The notes under the pieces: model-generated
Database searches by the model: none
Told to the model about the DNA's origin: nothing
The model's input: the letters and a program-made list of their open reading frames with translations, nothing else
Program-made: the position numbers and the translations under genes
Shown: positions 6,007-12,576 of the stretch, piece by piece
Position numbering within the stretch: the first letter of the stretch is position 1
Layout of the letters: every line of letters starts with the position of its first letter
Assembly (NCBI GenBank): GCA_043803805.1
Contig: JAZDJP010000046.1
Location: 1 to 24,570, forward strand
Origin: JAZDJP01 sp043803805
GTDB taxonomy: Bacteria > Planctomycetota > JAZDJP01
Reading direction: 5' to 3'
Length of the DNA: 24,570 bases

Positions 6007-7623
6007 TTATTTCTGCAATTGCTGCTTCAGATTCCGGATGAGTTCGTCGGCCCGGGCCTTCTCTTCCTCCCGCTCGCGTTCATCCCGATCGCCGCCGGGG
6101 ATGTCCGATTCCCGCCAGATGCGCATGTCCGGGGCTTTTCGACCGGCATCCAGCCCGTCGAGAAGCCGTTTCACCTCGCCGCGCACCCACGCGCTCGGAT
6201 CCCGCGCCGCGACGCGTTTCAGGCATCCGGTGACCATCGCCCGGGAGGCCCTGTCGGAAAGCGCGATCTGCGCCAGGACGCGGCAGGCCGCGAAGCGTTC
6301 CGCCTCGCCGAAATTCCGCGGCGTCTCCTCCTCGCCCGGGACGGGCCGGAATTTTTTCGCGCCATCGATGCCCCGGACGAGGGTGTCGGCCAGATCCCGG
6401 ATCGCCACGACCTCGCGGGGATTCCGGGCGACGAAGCCCCCCAGTTCCCGGCATGACACCTGGGCGATGAAAAATCGCGAATCGCCCAGGGACGCCGTAA
6501 GCACCTCCCGCGCCGCATCGTCGTTGAACGCCGCCAGGTGATGAAGAATGCCGATCTCCCGGATTTCGTCGGGGGTCATCCGATCCGGCGCCCAGTCCCG
6601 CGTCCCCGGCGGGACGATGACAAGGGCTTCGTATTTCCGGCGGAGTTCCGCCGCGGCGCCCGTCAGGGGCGGGCGGTCCGGCGGGAGCCGTTTCTCCCGG
6701 ACCGTCTCCCGCAGTCCGATGATTTTACGAACCAGAATGTCCTCCGCCCCCGGGGAGCGCATCGTCAGTTTTTCAAGGGCGGCCAGAGTCACCGCCTCGT
6801 TCGGGTTGTCGAAGGCGATCTGGAGCATCACGGTCGGGCCGTCCACGCCCAATTTGATCAAAAGCAAATCCATCCCCGCCACGGCCGTGGTGAATCCGCC
6901 CCGGCGGACGGCCTCCGCGGGGGTGGCGAACGCGGGCTCGGGCGCCCGGGCGGTTTCGGTTTCGCCCGGGGAGGGAAGGGGCTCCGAAGGCCTGGGAAGA
7001 ATGGCCTCCTCCGGCGCCGGGGATGGCGCCACGACCACCTCCTCCTTGATGATCGGCGGGGCGGGTTTCGTTTCGGGTCCGTCCGCCGGGGTTTCCGCCA
7101 CCGTCACCGGGCCTTCCCGATTCGCAGGTTCCTCCGGGATCACGGGCAATTCCGGGAGCGGGCCGGGCCGGGCCACCTCGATCGGAGGATTCGGGGACAC
7201 CGGTTCCCGTCGAAGGGCGGACCGCTCCGGCCCCCGGGCGGGCGCCACGGGCGCCGGACGCGACGGTCGGAAGGCCTCCAGCGCGAGAACCACCAAAATC
7301 GCCGCGGCCGCGGCATACGCCGCCACCCAGACGCGACGTCCGAAGAAACCGGCGCCGCCCCCGGGCGTTCCGGCGGGACGGAGAAGTTCCCGCCGGCCGG
7401 CCTCGTCAAGATGTTCCGTCACCGACGCCGCGAAATCCGCGGGAAGTTTTTGATCGGCCAGCGCCGTCCGGAGCCGCCCGGCCAGGGCCCGGATTTCCTC
7501 CGCCTCCGCCCGGCAGGCGAGGCATTCCGCCAGGTGAACCTCCACGGAGACCTTTTCCGCCGGGGGAAGAACCCCGTCAACCCAGGGGGCGAGCCACGGG
7601 CGGACGTCGTCGCAAAATATCAT
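6007..7623 (-). CDS. Membrane anti-sigma factor with zinc-binding domain
   Basis: 538 residues. The N-terminus is a zf-HC2 anti-sigma domain with Cys4, His30, Cys34 and Cys37 ('HLAECLACRAE'), expected to hold the partner ECF sigma factor. A single membrane helix lies at about 98-116 ('VWVAAYAAAAAILVVLAL'). A long Pro/Glu-rich stalk (about 120-225) follows, then a helical 300-residue C-terminal region resembling HEAT-like repeats, placed outside the membrane and a candidate sensor. The start ATG overlaps the sigma stop codon as ATGA, giving tight translational coupling. The exported part is much larger than in ordinary RsiW/RseA-type proteins and I recognise no named domain in it. Confidence 0.85.
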   Translation of the reverse strand: MIFCDDVRPWLAPWVDGVLPPAEKVSVEVHLAECLACRAEAEEIRALAGRLRTALADQKLPADFAASVTEHLDEAGRRELLRPAGTPGGGAGFFGRRVWVAAYAAAAAILVVLALEAFRPSRPAPVAPARGPERSALRREPVSPNPPIEVARPGPLPELPVIPEEPANREGPVTVAETPADGPETKPAPPIIKEEVVVAPSPAPEEAILPRPSEPLPSPGETETARAPEPAFATPAEAVRRGGFTTAVAGMDLLLIKLGVDGPTVMLQIAFDNPNEAVTLAALEKLTMRSPGAEDILVRKIIGLRETVREKRLPPDRPPLTGAAAELRRKYEALVIVPPGTRDWAPDRMTPDEIREIGILHHLAAFNDDAAREVLTASLGDSRFFIAQVSCRELGGFVARNPREVVAIRDLADTLVRGIDGAKKFRPVPGEEETPRNFGEAERFAACRVLAQIALSDRASRAMVTGCLKRVAARDPSAWVRGEVKRLLDGLDAGRKAPDMRIWRESDIPGGDRDEREREEEKARADELIRNLKQQLQK

Positions 7624-8231
7624 GATGTCCCCTCCTTCCGGAACGCCTCCTTCAACGCCTGAAGCGCCCGGTAGAGCCGTCCCCGCACGGCGTCCTCCGA
7701 GACGCCGATCGCCCGGGCCATGGATTCATAGCCCATGTCCTCCTGATACCGCATCCGGAGCATCTCCCGATCATCCTCCGGCAGACGCGCCAGGGCCCGT
7801 TCCAAGGTCTCGTCCCGGGGGCCGGGATCCCGGGTGACGGGGTGGAAGGCGTCGCCGGCCCCGAAATCCACCCCCTGCTCCCGCCGGCGGGTCCTCGTCC
7901 GGATCGTTTCCGATGTCACGTTCAGGGCAATCTGCCGGATCCACGGCTTGAATTGCCGCAAGTCCCGAAGGGAACCGAGGTTCGCCCAAGCCCTCAGAAA
8001 TGTTTCCTGGGAGGCTTCGACGGCCTCCTCCGGCCGGCGCAGGCGATCCGATACGATGACGTGCACGTAACCCTGGTACATGACCACCACCTGTCCGAAA
8101 GCGTCCCGATCCCCCCCGGTCGCCTTCCGGAGCAGAATCATCTCCATGAGGTTCTCCGCCGGGAGTTCCACGGACCGGGTGACCGCGGGCCTTCCCGGCT
8201 CACGAAAAAAATGGGACATGCCCTGCATCAT
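7620..8231 (-). CDS. ECF RNA polymerase sigma factor (RpoE family)
   Basis: 203 residues from the ATG at 8231 (ATGs at 8228 and 8219 are possible alternatives; none has a strong ribosome site). The frame stays open to 8762, but that extension is antisense to the flgM-like gene and is low-complexity, so it is rejected. Region 2 is 'RDAFGQVVVMYQGYVHVIV' to 'EASQETFLRAWANLGSLRDL', with 'KPWIRQIALNVT' after it. Region 4 is 'LARLPEDDREMLRMRYQEDM' followed by 'GVSEDAVRGRLYRALQALKE'. It directs polymerase to a stress or envelope regulon; the following gene is its anti-sigma factor, overlapping by four bases. Confidence 0.9.
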   Translation of the reverse strand: MMQGMSHFFREPGRPAVTRSVELPAENLMEMILLRKATGGDRDAFGQVVVMYQGYVHVIVSDRLRRPEEAVEASQETFLRAWANLGSLRDLRQFKPWIRQIALNVTSETIRTRTRRREQGVDFGAGDAFHPVTRDPGPRDETLERALARLPEDDREMLRMRYQEDMGYESMARAIGVSEDAVRGRLYRALQALKEAFRKEGTS

Positions 8232-8240
8232 AGGGGAGAG

Positions 8241-8260
8241 AATTCCTGAATCGAGGAATT
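8241..8260. promoter_or_regulatory. Inverted repeat in the sigma/flgM divergent region
   Basis: Perfect 7-bp arms AATTCCT and AGGAATT around a six-base loop, followed on the plus strand by TTTTT. It starts 10 bp upstream of the sigma start codon, so it could be an operator or an mRNA leader hairpin; on the plus strand it also resembles a weak terminator. No clear ECF promoter could be assigned. Confidence 0.4.
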
Positions 8261-8320
8261 TTTTGGTCAAGTGAGCCCCCCTTCCTCGCCGATGTAATGA
8301 GCGGAGACCGGAACACGGAG

Positions 8321-8350
8321 GCGTGTCCCCGGGGTGTGCGTGTCCCCGGG
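8321..8350 (+). repeat. Short direct repeat upstream of the flgM-like gene
   Basis: GCGTGTCCCCGGG occurs at 8321-8333 and 8338-8350. A small hairpin ACACG-GAGG-CGTGT overlaps the first copy. The TGTCCCCGG part resembles the RAYT-linked repeat, but the AT-rich half is absent. Confidence 0.5.
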
Positions 8351-8382
8351 CGTTCCTGGGTTCCGGGGAGAGGGGGGGCGAC

Positions 8383-8664
8383 ATGGAAATCCGAGGACCC
8401 GGGGAAATCCCGGAAATCCGGAAAATTTCGGAGAAACTGCTGAAACCGAATTTCGAGGCGGTTTCGGCGGAGTCCCGGCCGCTCGAGGACCGGGTGGAAC
8501 TTTCCGACGTTGCCCGGATTCTGAGCGAACTCAAGAAGATCCCGGACATCCGTCCGGACAAGGTCGAGGCGTTGAAAACCCTCATCGCCCGGGGGGAATT
8601 CGAAACCCCCGAGCGGATTGACGGTGCCGTGGACCGCCTGATGGACGAGCTTCTGGGACGCTGA
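8383..8664 (+). CDS. flgM: FlgM-like anti-sigma-28 factor
   Basis: 93 residues from the ATG at 8383, which has a G-rich ribosome site (GAGAGGGGGGG) just upstream; a longer frame from 8323 is not preferred. The C-terminal two thirds match FlgM: 'DRVELSDVARILSELKKIPD', then 'RPDKVEALKTLIARGEF' and a final helical segment. FlgM binds FliA (sigma-28) and delays late flagellar genes until it is secreted. No flagellar gene is in the window, so it may act on another sigma factor or the flagellar genes may lie elsewhere. It is divergent from the ECF sigma operon. An intrinsic terminator follows at 8709. Confidence 0.75.
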   Translation: MEIRGPGEIPEIRKISEKLLKPNFEAVSAESRPLEDRVELSDVARILSELKKIPDIRPDKVEALKTLIARGEFETPERIDGAVDRLMDELLGR

Positions 8665-8708
8665 TCGGCGCCCGGAGGATCCGGCATCTTCCTCATCCCC
8701 CGTCCGGA

Positions 8709-8736
8709 AGCGCCCCGGCGTGGGTGCTTTTTGCTT
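8709..8736 (+). terminator. Intrinsic terminator after the flgM-like gene
   Basis: Stem AGCGCCC / GGGTGCT (one G-U pair) with a six-base loop, followed by TTTTTGCTT. It lies 45 bp after the flgM stop and just before the promoter candidate of the next gene. Confidence 0.6.
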
Positions 8737-8772
8737 GAAGGGCTTTCCACGGGGGGGTACATTGGCCCCCGT
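8735..8772 (+). promoter_or_regulatory. Candidate promoter with inverted repeat upstream of the large TPR gene
   Basis: TTGAAG (8735-8740) and TACATT (8758-8763) are 17 bp apart, four of six matches each to sigma-70 consensus. Perfect arms ACGGGGG (8749-8755) and CCCCCGT (8766-8772) flank the -10 box, so a repressor site or mRNA hairpin is possible. The start codon is 48 bp beyond the -10 box. Confidence 0.4.
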
Positions 8773-8810
8773 CCGGATAAAATGACCCACCTGCCAAACG
8801 GGAGGATTTC

Positions 8811-11441
8811 ATGATGACCCGCCGCGCGTTCACCGGGTTGGCCGTGTTTGTTCTGGCGCTTTCCGCCGTCCCCGCCCCGGCGGCGCGCTTTTTTGAGAAA
8901 TCAACGTCGGCCGACCGCGTGACACTCGACGCGATCACCGCGGCCCCGGAGGCCTGGCTGGATCGTTCGATTTCCATTGAAATCCGGTTTCAGGCCATCG
9001 GGAACGCCTACGACACTTTTTTTACGCCCTTCGACCCCCGGTATTACGTCAATTTCTCCGGATGGGCCCATGAACGGGCGCTGTGGCGCGTGGCCGACCG
9101 GGAGCGCAATTACCCGTTCCTCTACTACGACAAGGAGGGACGCCAGGCCGGGGGACTTTCGGCGCTGACCCCGTTCACGCCGCTCCGGATCGAGGGAAGC
9201 GTCCGGAGCGTTTTCCACAAGGTTCCCTGCATCGAGGTCACGCGATTCGAAATCCTGAAGGAGCCGCGTCTGGATGAACGGGTGATCGAGCGGCTGGGGG
9301 CGGCCGAGACGTTCTTCGCGCAGGGCCGGACGGAGATGGCCGGGGCGGAGCTCCGCGCCGCGTTGGCGAAACCCCTTCCCGGGGATGCCGCGGCGGCGAT
9401 GACGACACTCTCGGGCCGGATGAAACGCGAGGCGGGCGATCTCGCCGGCGCCCGGACCGATTTTCAACGCGCCCTCCAACTCGGGGGTCCCGACGCGAAC
9501 GTCCTGGCCTGGCTTGGCGAAACCGACCTGGCGGACGGACGGCCCGCGGAAGCCGTGAAATCCCTGGAAACGTCGCTGACGCTCGCCCCCCGGAACGCCG
9601 CCGCGCGCGTGTTGCTCGTATGGGCTCTGGGGGATCTGAAGGATACCGCCGGCGCCCTCCGGGAGGGCCGGAAGGCCGTGGAACTCGATCCCGAAAGCGC
9701 CGACGCCCACTGGGCCCTGGCCCGGGCGCTTTCCGGCGGCGGGGACATCCCCGGCGCCGAGGAGAGTTACCTCCGCGCGATAACGCTCCGGCCGGGCGAC
9801 CCCGATATTCTTCAGGAGCTCGCGGGGCTGTATGAGGCCCAGGGCAGGACCGCCGAGGCCATCCGCCGGTATGAGGAGGGACTCTTGGCCAATCCCGACG
9901 ATGCCGACCTCCATTATCTCCTCGCCAAGTCTCTGGCCAGGAACGGTCAGAACGACAAGGCCCTGGCGGAACTCGACAGGGCTCTTGTCCTGAACCCGGA
10001 TCACCTCATGGCCAGTCTGGAGGCCGGCTTTCTCTACGTCCAAACGGGAAAAGCGGAAAAGGGCGAAAAATGCCTGGAGACCGTCGTGAAGCGCGCCCCC
10101 GACCGGGCGGCCGCCCACTACTTCCTCGGGAAGGCCCGGGCGGAACTCGGGAAAACCGACGACGCCATCGCCTCATTCCGCCGGGCCATCGCCCTCGAGC
10201 CGAAATCCCCGATGTTCCACGCGGAACTGGGGAATGTCTGCGCGGAGGCCGGCCGCTGGAACGAGGCGCTCGCCGCCTTCGAAGCGGCGCGCAAACTCGA
10301 CCCGAAGAACGAACGCCTGGCCGCCCGGATCGAGGAGGCGCGGCTCAAGACCGGCAAGGCCGCTCCCGCGACGAAGGAGGGGACGCCGGATCCCCGGGCC
10401 GAGGCCGCTCGGAAAAAGGCGGAAGCCGCCGAGAAAGCGAAGGCCGAACGCGCCGCCGCGATCGCCAAGTTTGAAGAGGGGGAGACGTATTTCTCCGCCG
10501 GCAAGTTCGCCGAGGCGAGGGTGGCGTTCACGGATGTCCAGAAGAGCGGCGTGGACCTGGGCGGGCGGAAAAACCGCGCGGTGAAAAACTATCTGGAAAA
10601 GATCGAAAAGGCCCTCGCGGCGCCAGCGCCGCCGAAACCCGAGGTCGTGAAGCCCGTTGCCCCGGCGCCCGGAGTGGAGACGAAACCCGATCCAAAAGTC
10701 GAAGAGACCCGGAAGAAGGCCGAAGCCCAAAAAGCCAAGGAGGACGCCAAGGCCGCCGCGCTCAAGGCGGCCGAGGAGAAGAAAGCCCTGGAAGCCAAAC
10801 AGAAAGCCGATGCCGCGCAAGCCCGGAAGGATGCGGAGGCCGCGGCGCTCAAGGCAGCCGAGGAGAAGAAGGCCCTGGAGGCCAAAAATAAGATTGAGGC
10901 CGCGCAGGCCCGGAAGGAAGCGGAGGCCGCGGCCGAGGCGGCGCGCCGGGACGCCCTCGCCAAATTCGAGGCTGGTGAGAAGTGCTTCCAGGCCGGGCAG
11001 TATGCCGAGGCGAAAACCGCCTTCGAGGAAGTCCAGAAGGGCGGGGTGGACCTGGGCGGGCGGAAGAGCCGGGCGATGAAGAATTACCTGGCCCGGATCG
11101 AAAAGGCCCAGGCGGCGTCCACGCCGCCGACCGTCCCGGCGACCGGGGTCAAGCCCGTCACGCCCGATCCCAAGGCTGAGAAGGCCGCCCAGGAGAAGGC
11201 CCGGAAGGAAGCCGCCGCGGCCGCTCACACGGCGGCCCTGGCGAAACTCGACGCGGGGGACAAACTCTTCCGGGAGGGGAAATTCGCCGAGGCGAAGGCC
11301 GCCTTCGATGAGGTTCGTAGCGGCGGCGTGGAACTCGGGTTCCGGGATCGCCGGCACCTCAAAAAATCCATCGCCGCGTGCGAGAAAAAATTGGCTGAGG
11401 CGGCGAAGGCCTCCGGCGCGCCGGCGCCGGACGTGAAGTAA
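8811..11441 (+). CDS. Large exported TPR protein with three repeated C-terminal modules
   Basis: 876 residues; GGAGG lies five bases before the ATG (a second ATG follows directly). Residues 1-24 are a signal peptide. Residues 30-150 form an uncharacterised beta-rich domain ('FFTPFDPRYYVNFSGWAHER'). About ten TPR units span 155-500. The C-terminal half alternates Ala/Lys/Glu-rich coiled segments with three copies of a module of about 50 residues (near 550-600, 715-767 and 810-864) of the form 'AKFEAGEKCFQAGQYAEAKT' then 'VDLGGRKSRAMKNYL'. The same module style occurs in the N-terminal part of some PVC secretin/GspD-like proteins, which suggests an envelope scaffolding role; this is inference. 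No enzyme motif was seen. The next gene starts 10 bp after the stop. Confidence 0.8.
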   Translation: MMTRRAFTGLAVFVLALSAVPAPAARFFEKSTSADRVTLDAITAAPEAWLDRSISIEIRFQAIGNAYDTFFTPFDPRYYVNFSGWAHERALWRVADRERNYPFLYYDKEGRQAGGLSALTPFTPLRIEGSVRSVFHKVPCIEVTRFEILKEPRLDERVIERLGAAETFFAQGRTEMAGAELRAALAKPLPGDAAAAMTTLSGRMKREAGDLAGARTDFQRALQLGGPDANVLAWLGETDLADGRPAEAVKSLETSLTLAPRNAAARVLLVWALGDLKDTAGALREGRKAVELDPESADAHWALARALSGGGDIPGAEESYLRAITLRPGDPDILQELAGLYEAQGRTAEAIRRYEEGLLANPDDADLHYLLAKSLARNGQNDKALAELDRALVLNPDHLMASLEAGFLYVQTGKAEKGEKCLETVVKRAPDRAAAHYFLGKARAELGKTDDAIASFRRAIALEPKSPMFHAELGNVCAEAGRWNEALAAFEAARKLDPKNERLAARIEEARLKTGKAAPATKEGTPDPRAEAARKKAEAAEKAKAERAAAIAKFEEGETYFSAGKFAEARVAFTDVQKSGVDLGGRKNRAVKNYLEKIEKALAAPAPPKPEVVKPVAPAPGVETKPDPKVEETRKKAEAQKAKEDAKAAALKAAEEKKALEAKQKADAAQARKDAEAAALKAAEEKKALEAKNKIEAAQARKEAEAAAEAARRDALAKFEAGEKCFQAGQYAEAKTAFEEVQKGGVDLGGRKSRAMKNYLARIEKAQAASTPPTVPATGVKPVTPDPKAEKAAQEKARKEAAAAAHTAALAKLDAGDKLFREGKFAEAKAAFDEVRSGGVELGFRDRRHLKKSIAACEKKLAEAAKASGAPAPDVK
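10755..10928 (+). repeat. Two in-frame 87-bp tandem repeats inside the TPR gene
   Basis: Two 29-codon units, each beginning 'AALKAAEEKKALEAK' and ending 'AAQARK[DE]AEA', lie head to tail at 10755-10841 and 10842-10928. They encode a charged helical spacer and would allow length change by slippage. Confidence 0.85.
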
Positions 11442-11451
11442 CGATCCGTTC

Positions 11452-11970
11452 ATGTTCTGGATCGTCGACGGCTACAACTTGCTCCACGCCTGCGACCGGG
11501 CCGCGCGGCGGCTGGAGGAGGAGTCCCTCGAGGCCGCCCGCGAGGAACTCCTGGGGCTTCTGGCCGATTATAGCGCGGGAGGGGGGCGCCGCGTGGTGAT
11601 CGTCTTCGATGGCCCGGAGGACGGCGACCTCCCGTCCGGCCCGTCGCGCCCGCGGGGGCTCCGGGTGGTCTTCTCGCGTGGCGGACGGTCCGCGGACGAC
11701 GAGATCGCCCATCTCGTGGAACGCCACCCCCGGCCGGCCGAAATCGCCGTCGCCAGTTCCGACCGGGCCGTCCAGCGCCAGGCGAAACGGCTGGGGGCGG
11801 CCGTTTATTCGTCGGACGAATTTCTCCGCGAGGTCTTCGGGACGCTCGGCGCCGGCGGCCGGCGCGGCTCTCCGGAGCCGCGGGGGAAGACCGCCGGGCT
11901 CACGGCCGCCGAGGCGAAATCGTGGAAGGCCTGGTTCGGAATGGACGACGCGGCAGACATCGGTTCCTGA
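11452..11970 (+). CDS. yacP: YacP/Rae1-type NYN domain endoribonuclease
   Basis: 172 residues. The fold is read from 'FWIVDGYNLLHACD' at the N-terminus, 'VVIVFDGPEDGD' near residue 50, 'GRSADDEIAHLVERH' near 78-92 and 'IAVASSDRAVQRQAKRLGA' near 97-116. These carry the acidic residues (Asp6, Asp53, Asp82/83, Asp104) of the PIN-like NYN active site. In Bacillus this family (Rae1/YacP) cuts mRNA at the ribosome A site. Length is normal. The start follows the TPR gene by 10 bp without an obvious ribosome site, and the stop shares a base with the next start (TGATG), so the genes are probably co-transcribed. Confidence 0.85.
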   Translation: MFWIVDGYNLLHACDRAARRLEEESLEAAREELLGLLADYSAGGGRRVVIVFDGPEDGDLPSGPSRPRGLRVVFSRGGRSADDEIAHLVERHPRPAEIAVASSDRAVQRQAKRLGAAVYSSDEFLREVFGTLGAGGRRGSPEPRGKTAGLTAAEAKSWKAWFGMDDAADIGS

Positions 11971-12512
11971 TGGAAACGCCTTTCCCCATGCATTCCGCCG
12001 CACCGCAGATTTTTCGGGAGACCGCCGCGGTCCTGGCGGGCGTCCGCCCGGCGGAGACCCGCCGGCTTCTGGCCCTTCTCACCGGACGCAGGACCATATT
12101 CATCGCCGGCGCGGGTCGGACGGGGCTCGTGGCGCGGTGCTTCGCGACGCGCTTGGCGCAAGCGGGGCTTTCCGCCTACGTGATGGGGGAGACCATCACG
12201 CCGCCGGTGACCCGGCGGGATATTCTGATTGCCTGCTCGCGGTCGGGGGAGACTCTGTCCGTCCGCGAAACCGCCCGGCGCGCCCGGCAACTCGGAGGGA
12301 CGGTGATCGTCCTCACGGCGGGGCGGAAAAATCCCCTGGCGCGCCTGGCCGATTACGTGGTGGTTCTTCCCCCGGCGCCCACGCGCCTGCCGGGCGGGAC
12401 GCAGTTCGAAACCGCCCTGTTTGTTTACTTCGACACGGTCGTCCTCGCCCTCATGAAACGCCTCCGGATCTCGGGGCGGAAACTCATGAAGCGGCATGCG
12501 AATCTGGAATAA
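11970..12512 (+). CDS. hxlB: 6-phospho-3-hexuloisomerase (SIS domain)
   Basis: 180 residues from the ATG overlapping the yacP stop (TGATG); a frame extending upstream to 11922 lies inside yacP and is not used. SIS-domain signatures of PHI are clear: 'IFIAGAGRTGLVARCFATRL', 'AYVMGETITPPVTRRDILIA', 'CSRSGETLSVRETARRA' and the late 'PGGTQFETALFVYFDTVVL'. The enzyme converts D-arabino-hex-3-ulose 6-phosphate to fructose 6-phosphate in the ribulose monophosphate pathway (formaldehyde fixation) or, run backwards, in pentose supply. Its usual partner hexulose-6-phosphate synthase (hxlA) is not in the window, so the isomerase is an orphan here or has a related sugar-phosphate substrate. Confidence 0.85.
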   Translation: METPFPMHSAAPQIFRETAAVLAGVRPAETRRLLALLTGRRTIFIAGAGRTGLVARCFATRLAQAGLSAYVMGETITPPVTRRDILIACSRSGETLSVRETARRARQLGGTVIVLTAGRKNPLARLADYVVVLPPAPTRLPGGTQFETALFVYFDTVVLALMKRLRISGRKLMKRHANLE

Positions 12513-12523
12513 ATTTTTATTTC

Positions 12524-12554
12524 CCGCGTCCGGTCCAACGGCTTGAGTCCCATA
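12524..12554 (+). promoter_or_regulatory. Conserved upstream element of the sigma fusion gene (copy 1)
   Basis: This 31-bp segment matches 14918-14948 at 26 of 31 positions without gaps, sharing CCGCGTCCGG at the left and TTGAGTCCCATA at the right. It ends 22 bp before the start codon. Its position and the duplicated copy suggest a promoter, possibly used by the encoded ECF factor itself; this is inference. AGGTGAGG lies 11 bases from the ATG, an unusually long spacing for a ribosome site. Confidence 0.45.
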
Positions 12555-12576
12555 TACAGGTGAGGAAACGATTCCC

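Noticed and set aside
8321..8350. GTCCCCGG words considered a fifth copy of the RAYT-linked repeat
   Set aside because: Only the eight or nine GC-rich bases match; the AT-rich half of the core is missing.
8232..8762. N-terminal extension of the ECF sigma reading frame to 8762
   Set aside because: It is Ser/Arg/Pro-rich, has no sigma similarity and runs antisense through the flgM-like gene; the sigma domain and usual length fit a start at 8231.
8901..10118. Long minus-strand frame opposite the TPR gene
   Set aside because: It is a shadow produced by high GC; the plus strand has signal peptide, TPR pattern and ribosome site.
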